NCBI GenBank assembly: GCA_964609385.1
Contig: CAZSSM010000013.1
Coordinates: 1-64,000, forward strand
Length of the DNA stretch: 64,000 nt
Direction: 5' to 3'
From: CAZSSM01 sp964609385
Lineage (GTDB): Bacteria > Planctomycetota > Planctomycetia > Isosphaerales > Isosphaeraceae
Under the pieces are notes generated by a model, which worked only from the letters and a program-made list of their open reading frames with translations, was not told the origin of the DNA and did not search any database. Below, in pieces: positions 62,402-64,000 of the stretch (its first letter is position 1; every line of letters begins with the position of its first letter). The position numbers and the translations under genes were made by a program.

Positions 62402-63400
62402 ATGTCCTTTTTCGAACGGCTCTACGATGTCCTGGAACAATTCTGGGAACGCGCCAATTTTCATCGACGGACCGTCGACCTGCTCCTGCTCATCTTCATT
62501 GTCAGCCTGGCCGTCATCACCGTGAAGCGACAGGGGGTGATGCCTGAACCCCTGGCCTCCTACGTCCCCTCGTCGCACTTCCGCGCCATCGAGATCACCT
62601 TCGATGCCCTGTTGATCTACGAGGTGATGGGCCTGGTCTTCGGCCTGGTCCGCTCGGTCTCCAACTCGGTCGGCAAGCAGTTCGAGATCCTCGGCCTGAT
62701 CCTGATCCGCAAATGCTTCGAGGACTTCGTTGAGTTCGACGAGCCGATCGCCTGGGAGCAGGTCTCCGAGATGATCCTGCCGATCGCCATCGACGGCTTC
62801 GGCGCCTTGCTGATCTTCGGCCTTTTGGGGGCCTACTACCGGATCCAGCAGCATCAGGCGGTGGCGCGGGCGGGCCTGGATCAGACCTCCTTCATCCGGG
62901 CCAAGAAGATCGTGGCGCTAGCCCTGCTCTTCGGATATGTCTTCATCCTGGCTGAGGGCCTGATCCTCCAGTTGGACCGCGGCTACACGTTCCGGATCTT
63001 CGGCACGTTCTATACGATGCTGATCTTCAGTGATATCTTGATCGTCTTGATCTCGATGCGGTACACGACCCAGTTCCGGATCGTCTTCCGGAACTTCGGG
63101 TTCGCCCTGGCGACGGTCTCGATCCGCCTGGCCTTGACGGCGCCGGTGGGCTACGACGTGCTCATCGGCATGGCGGGCCTGATCTACGCCTTCGTGCTGA
63201 GCCTGCTCTACAACCTCTTCGCCGAGGACCTCCGCAACGGCGACGCCGATCACGGAGCCACCTCGAAGCCCTCGACAACCGAACCGGCCACGGCTGGAAC
63301 GGCCGAACGGGGTCATGTTGAAGGGCCGACTCACGAGGGCGTGATGGGTTCGGAGGACGCTCCGGTTGAGGCCGCTTCTGCCTCGAGCGCCTCGAGGTAG
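62402..63400 (+). CDS. Polytopic membrane protein of unknown function
   Basis: 332 aa. It has about seven hydrophobic helices: TVDLLLLIFIVSLAVITV, ITFDALLIYEVMGLVFGLV, MILPIAIDGFGALLIFGLLG, IVALALLFGYVFILAEGLIL, FYTMLIFSDILIVLISM, FGFALATVSIRLALTAPVGY and VLIGMAGLIYAFVLSLLYN. The middle contains QFEILGLILIRKCFEDFVEF. The C-terminal ~55 residues are hydrophilic and Thr/Glu/Ser-rich, probably cytoplasmic. No transporter or enzyme signature is visible. The last 70 bases are convergent with, and overlap, the sulfotransferase frame. Confidence 0.7.
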   Translation: MSFFERLYDVLEQFWERANFHRRTVDLLLLIFIVSLAVITVKRQGVMPEPLASYVPSSHFRAIEITFDALLIYEVMGLVFGLVRSVSNSVGKQFEILGLILIRKCFEDFVEFDEPIAWEQVSEMILPIAIDGFGALLIFGLLGAYYRIQQHQAVARAGLDQTSFIRAKKIVALALLFGYVFILAEGLILQLDRGYTFRIFGTFYTMLIFSDILIVLISMRYTTQFRIVFRNFGFALATVSIRLALTAPVGYDVLIGMAGLIYAFVLSLLYNLFAEDLRNGDADHGATSKPSTTEPATAGTAERGHVEGPTHEGVMGSEDAPVEAASASSASR

Positions 63401-64000
63401 CGGGCTCGGGTCGCTTCCCAATCCCAGATCGGTCCCGGGCGGCCGATCTGGCGGGCCAACAGGTCGGCGTCCTCAGAGAACTGCTCAAGCAACCAGTCGA
63501 CGGTCGCCCTCGAAGGCGGCGCGGGCCTCGGTGGGGCGGTCGCTTTAAACAGGCCGGTCACCCGACGTCGGAGGTCGCTCGGGACCAGCGGGCGGACGAA
63601 CCGGAGGTAGAGGTCGGACTGGCTGACGTGGTGCCAGATCCCACGAGGAACTTGCTTGCCCGTGCTGGCGTTTGAGACCCGTTCCGTGTCGATCCGGTCG
63701 GCCTGGAACGCGAAGCCGAGGAAGTCGGCCAAGCGATGGATGGTGCCGACCCGGTCCTCGACGTACTCCTCGAAGACGACCACTCGGACCCGGTCCGGCC
63801 CGACCGCTTCGAGCCAGGGCTGGAGCTGCATCCCGTAGCGGCTGTACTGGACCAGTCGCTCGTCGAGGCGGACGGCCTCATCGATGTCGCCGGTGATCTC
63901 GCCGACGCTCATCATGTGATGATGGTGGCTGATCGTCCGCGCGATCGGGTTACGGACCATGTAGATTACCCGGAACGCATTGCCGAGCAGCCCCAAGGCC
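63331..64000 (-). CDS. Sulfotransferase, truncated by the window edge
   Basis: Only the C-terminal ~220 residues are in the window; the 5' part lies beyond 64000. RVIYMVRNPIARTISHHHHM is the conserved 3'-phosphate-binding region of sulfotransferases, which pairs with PAPS, and VRVVVFEEYVEDRVGTIHRL and WLLEQFSEDADLLARQIGR continue the fold. It would transfer a sulfate group to a carbohydrate or other acceptor; the substrate is unknown. Its last 70 bases overlap the convergent membrane gene. Confidence 0.8.
   Translation of the reverse strand, partial: ALGLLGNAFRVIYMVRNPIARTISHHHHMMSVGEITGDIDEAVRLDERLVQYSRYGMQLQPWLEAVGPDRVRVVVFEEYVEDRVGTIHRLADFLGFAFQADRIDTERVSNASTGKQVPRGIWHHVSQSDLYLRFVRPLVPSDLRRRVTGLFKATAPPRPAPPSRATVDWLLEQFSEDADLLARQIGRPGPIWDWEATRARYLEALEAEAASTGASSEPITPS

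Overview
The window looks like a chromosomal segment of a high-GC planctomycete, most likely of the Isosphaeraceae type. The evidence is gene content: paired DUF1501 and DUF1800 secreted proteins, two huge Ser/Thr kinase-TPR proteins (one with the DWG variant of DFG), a BlaI plus M56-peptidase pair in which the peptidase carries carboxypeptidase-regulatory-like domains instead of a penicillin sensor, a giant WD40 protein, a DUF1111 di-haem protein, and three exported proteins with an N-terminal LEPR-xLL-like motif. No species can be named from the sequence alone. Most genes have clear Shine-Dalgarno sites and several pairs overlap by ATGA.

Layout. 1-137: leader-distal end of a CRISPR array that runs off the left edge. 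481-4268: an RHH-like protein, then glcE and glcF (glycolate oxidase subunits). 4539-5279: a winged-helix/zinc-ribbon protein. 5280-7989: a lower-GC island with one RTX-like exported protein and about 820 bp of empty, AT-rich DNA. 7990-14699: an exopolysaccharide glycosyltransferase cluster in two divergent groups (GT2, membrane GT, GT4 leftward; polyprenyl-phosphate sugar transferase and GT2 rightward). 14840-18133: a receptor-like kinase with TPRs. 18165-20847: DUF1501 and DUF1800. 20919-24508: BlaI/M56 pair, with three 16-bp palindromic sites in the region shared with the divergent WD40 gene (24850-28896). 29031-30794: DUF1111 di-haem protein. 30914-34945: a very large exported metzincin-like protein. 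35027-39671: an HD-GYP protein downstream of a kinase-TPR gene that has an in-frame TGA and an HRD-to-HRA change. 40156-46361: a DUF5060-type glycoside hydrolase, an esterase with a surface-type N terminus and a propeller-like exported protein. 46804-46876: an initiator-like tRNA-Met. 47013-52990: a phosphodiesterase-superfamily protein, an anchored cytochrome c, a J-domain/zinc-ribbon/FN3 protein and a DUF427 protein. 53199-53715: a frameshifted dihydrofolate-reductase-like remnant. 53750-58341: a three-gene ABC efflux operon. 58440-63400: a histone-deacetylase-like protein, an exported tandem rhodanese, a small hypothetical protein, ribonuclease D and a membrane protein. 63331-64000: a sulfotransferase cut by the right edge.

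How the parts fit. The region is mostly housekeeping and envelope biology: glycolate oxidation, polysaccharide assembly, exported degradative proteins, and signalling (two kinase-like proteins, HD-GYP, BlaI/M56). The points most worth a second look are the repeated palindromes between blaI and the WD40 gene, the kinase gene that has both a lost catalytic Asp and an in-frame TGA, the J-like/zinc-ribbon/FN3 protein, and the large exported protein with an altered zinc motif and an unrecognised repeat region. All calls were made by eye from translated sequence; none was checked against a database.
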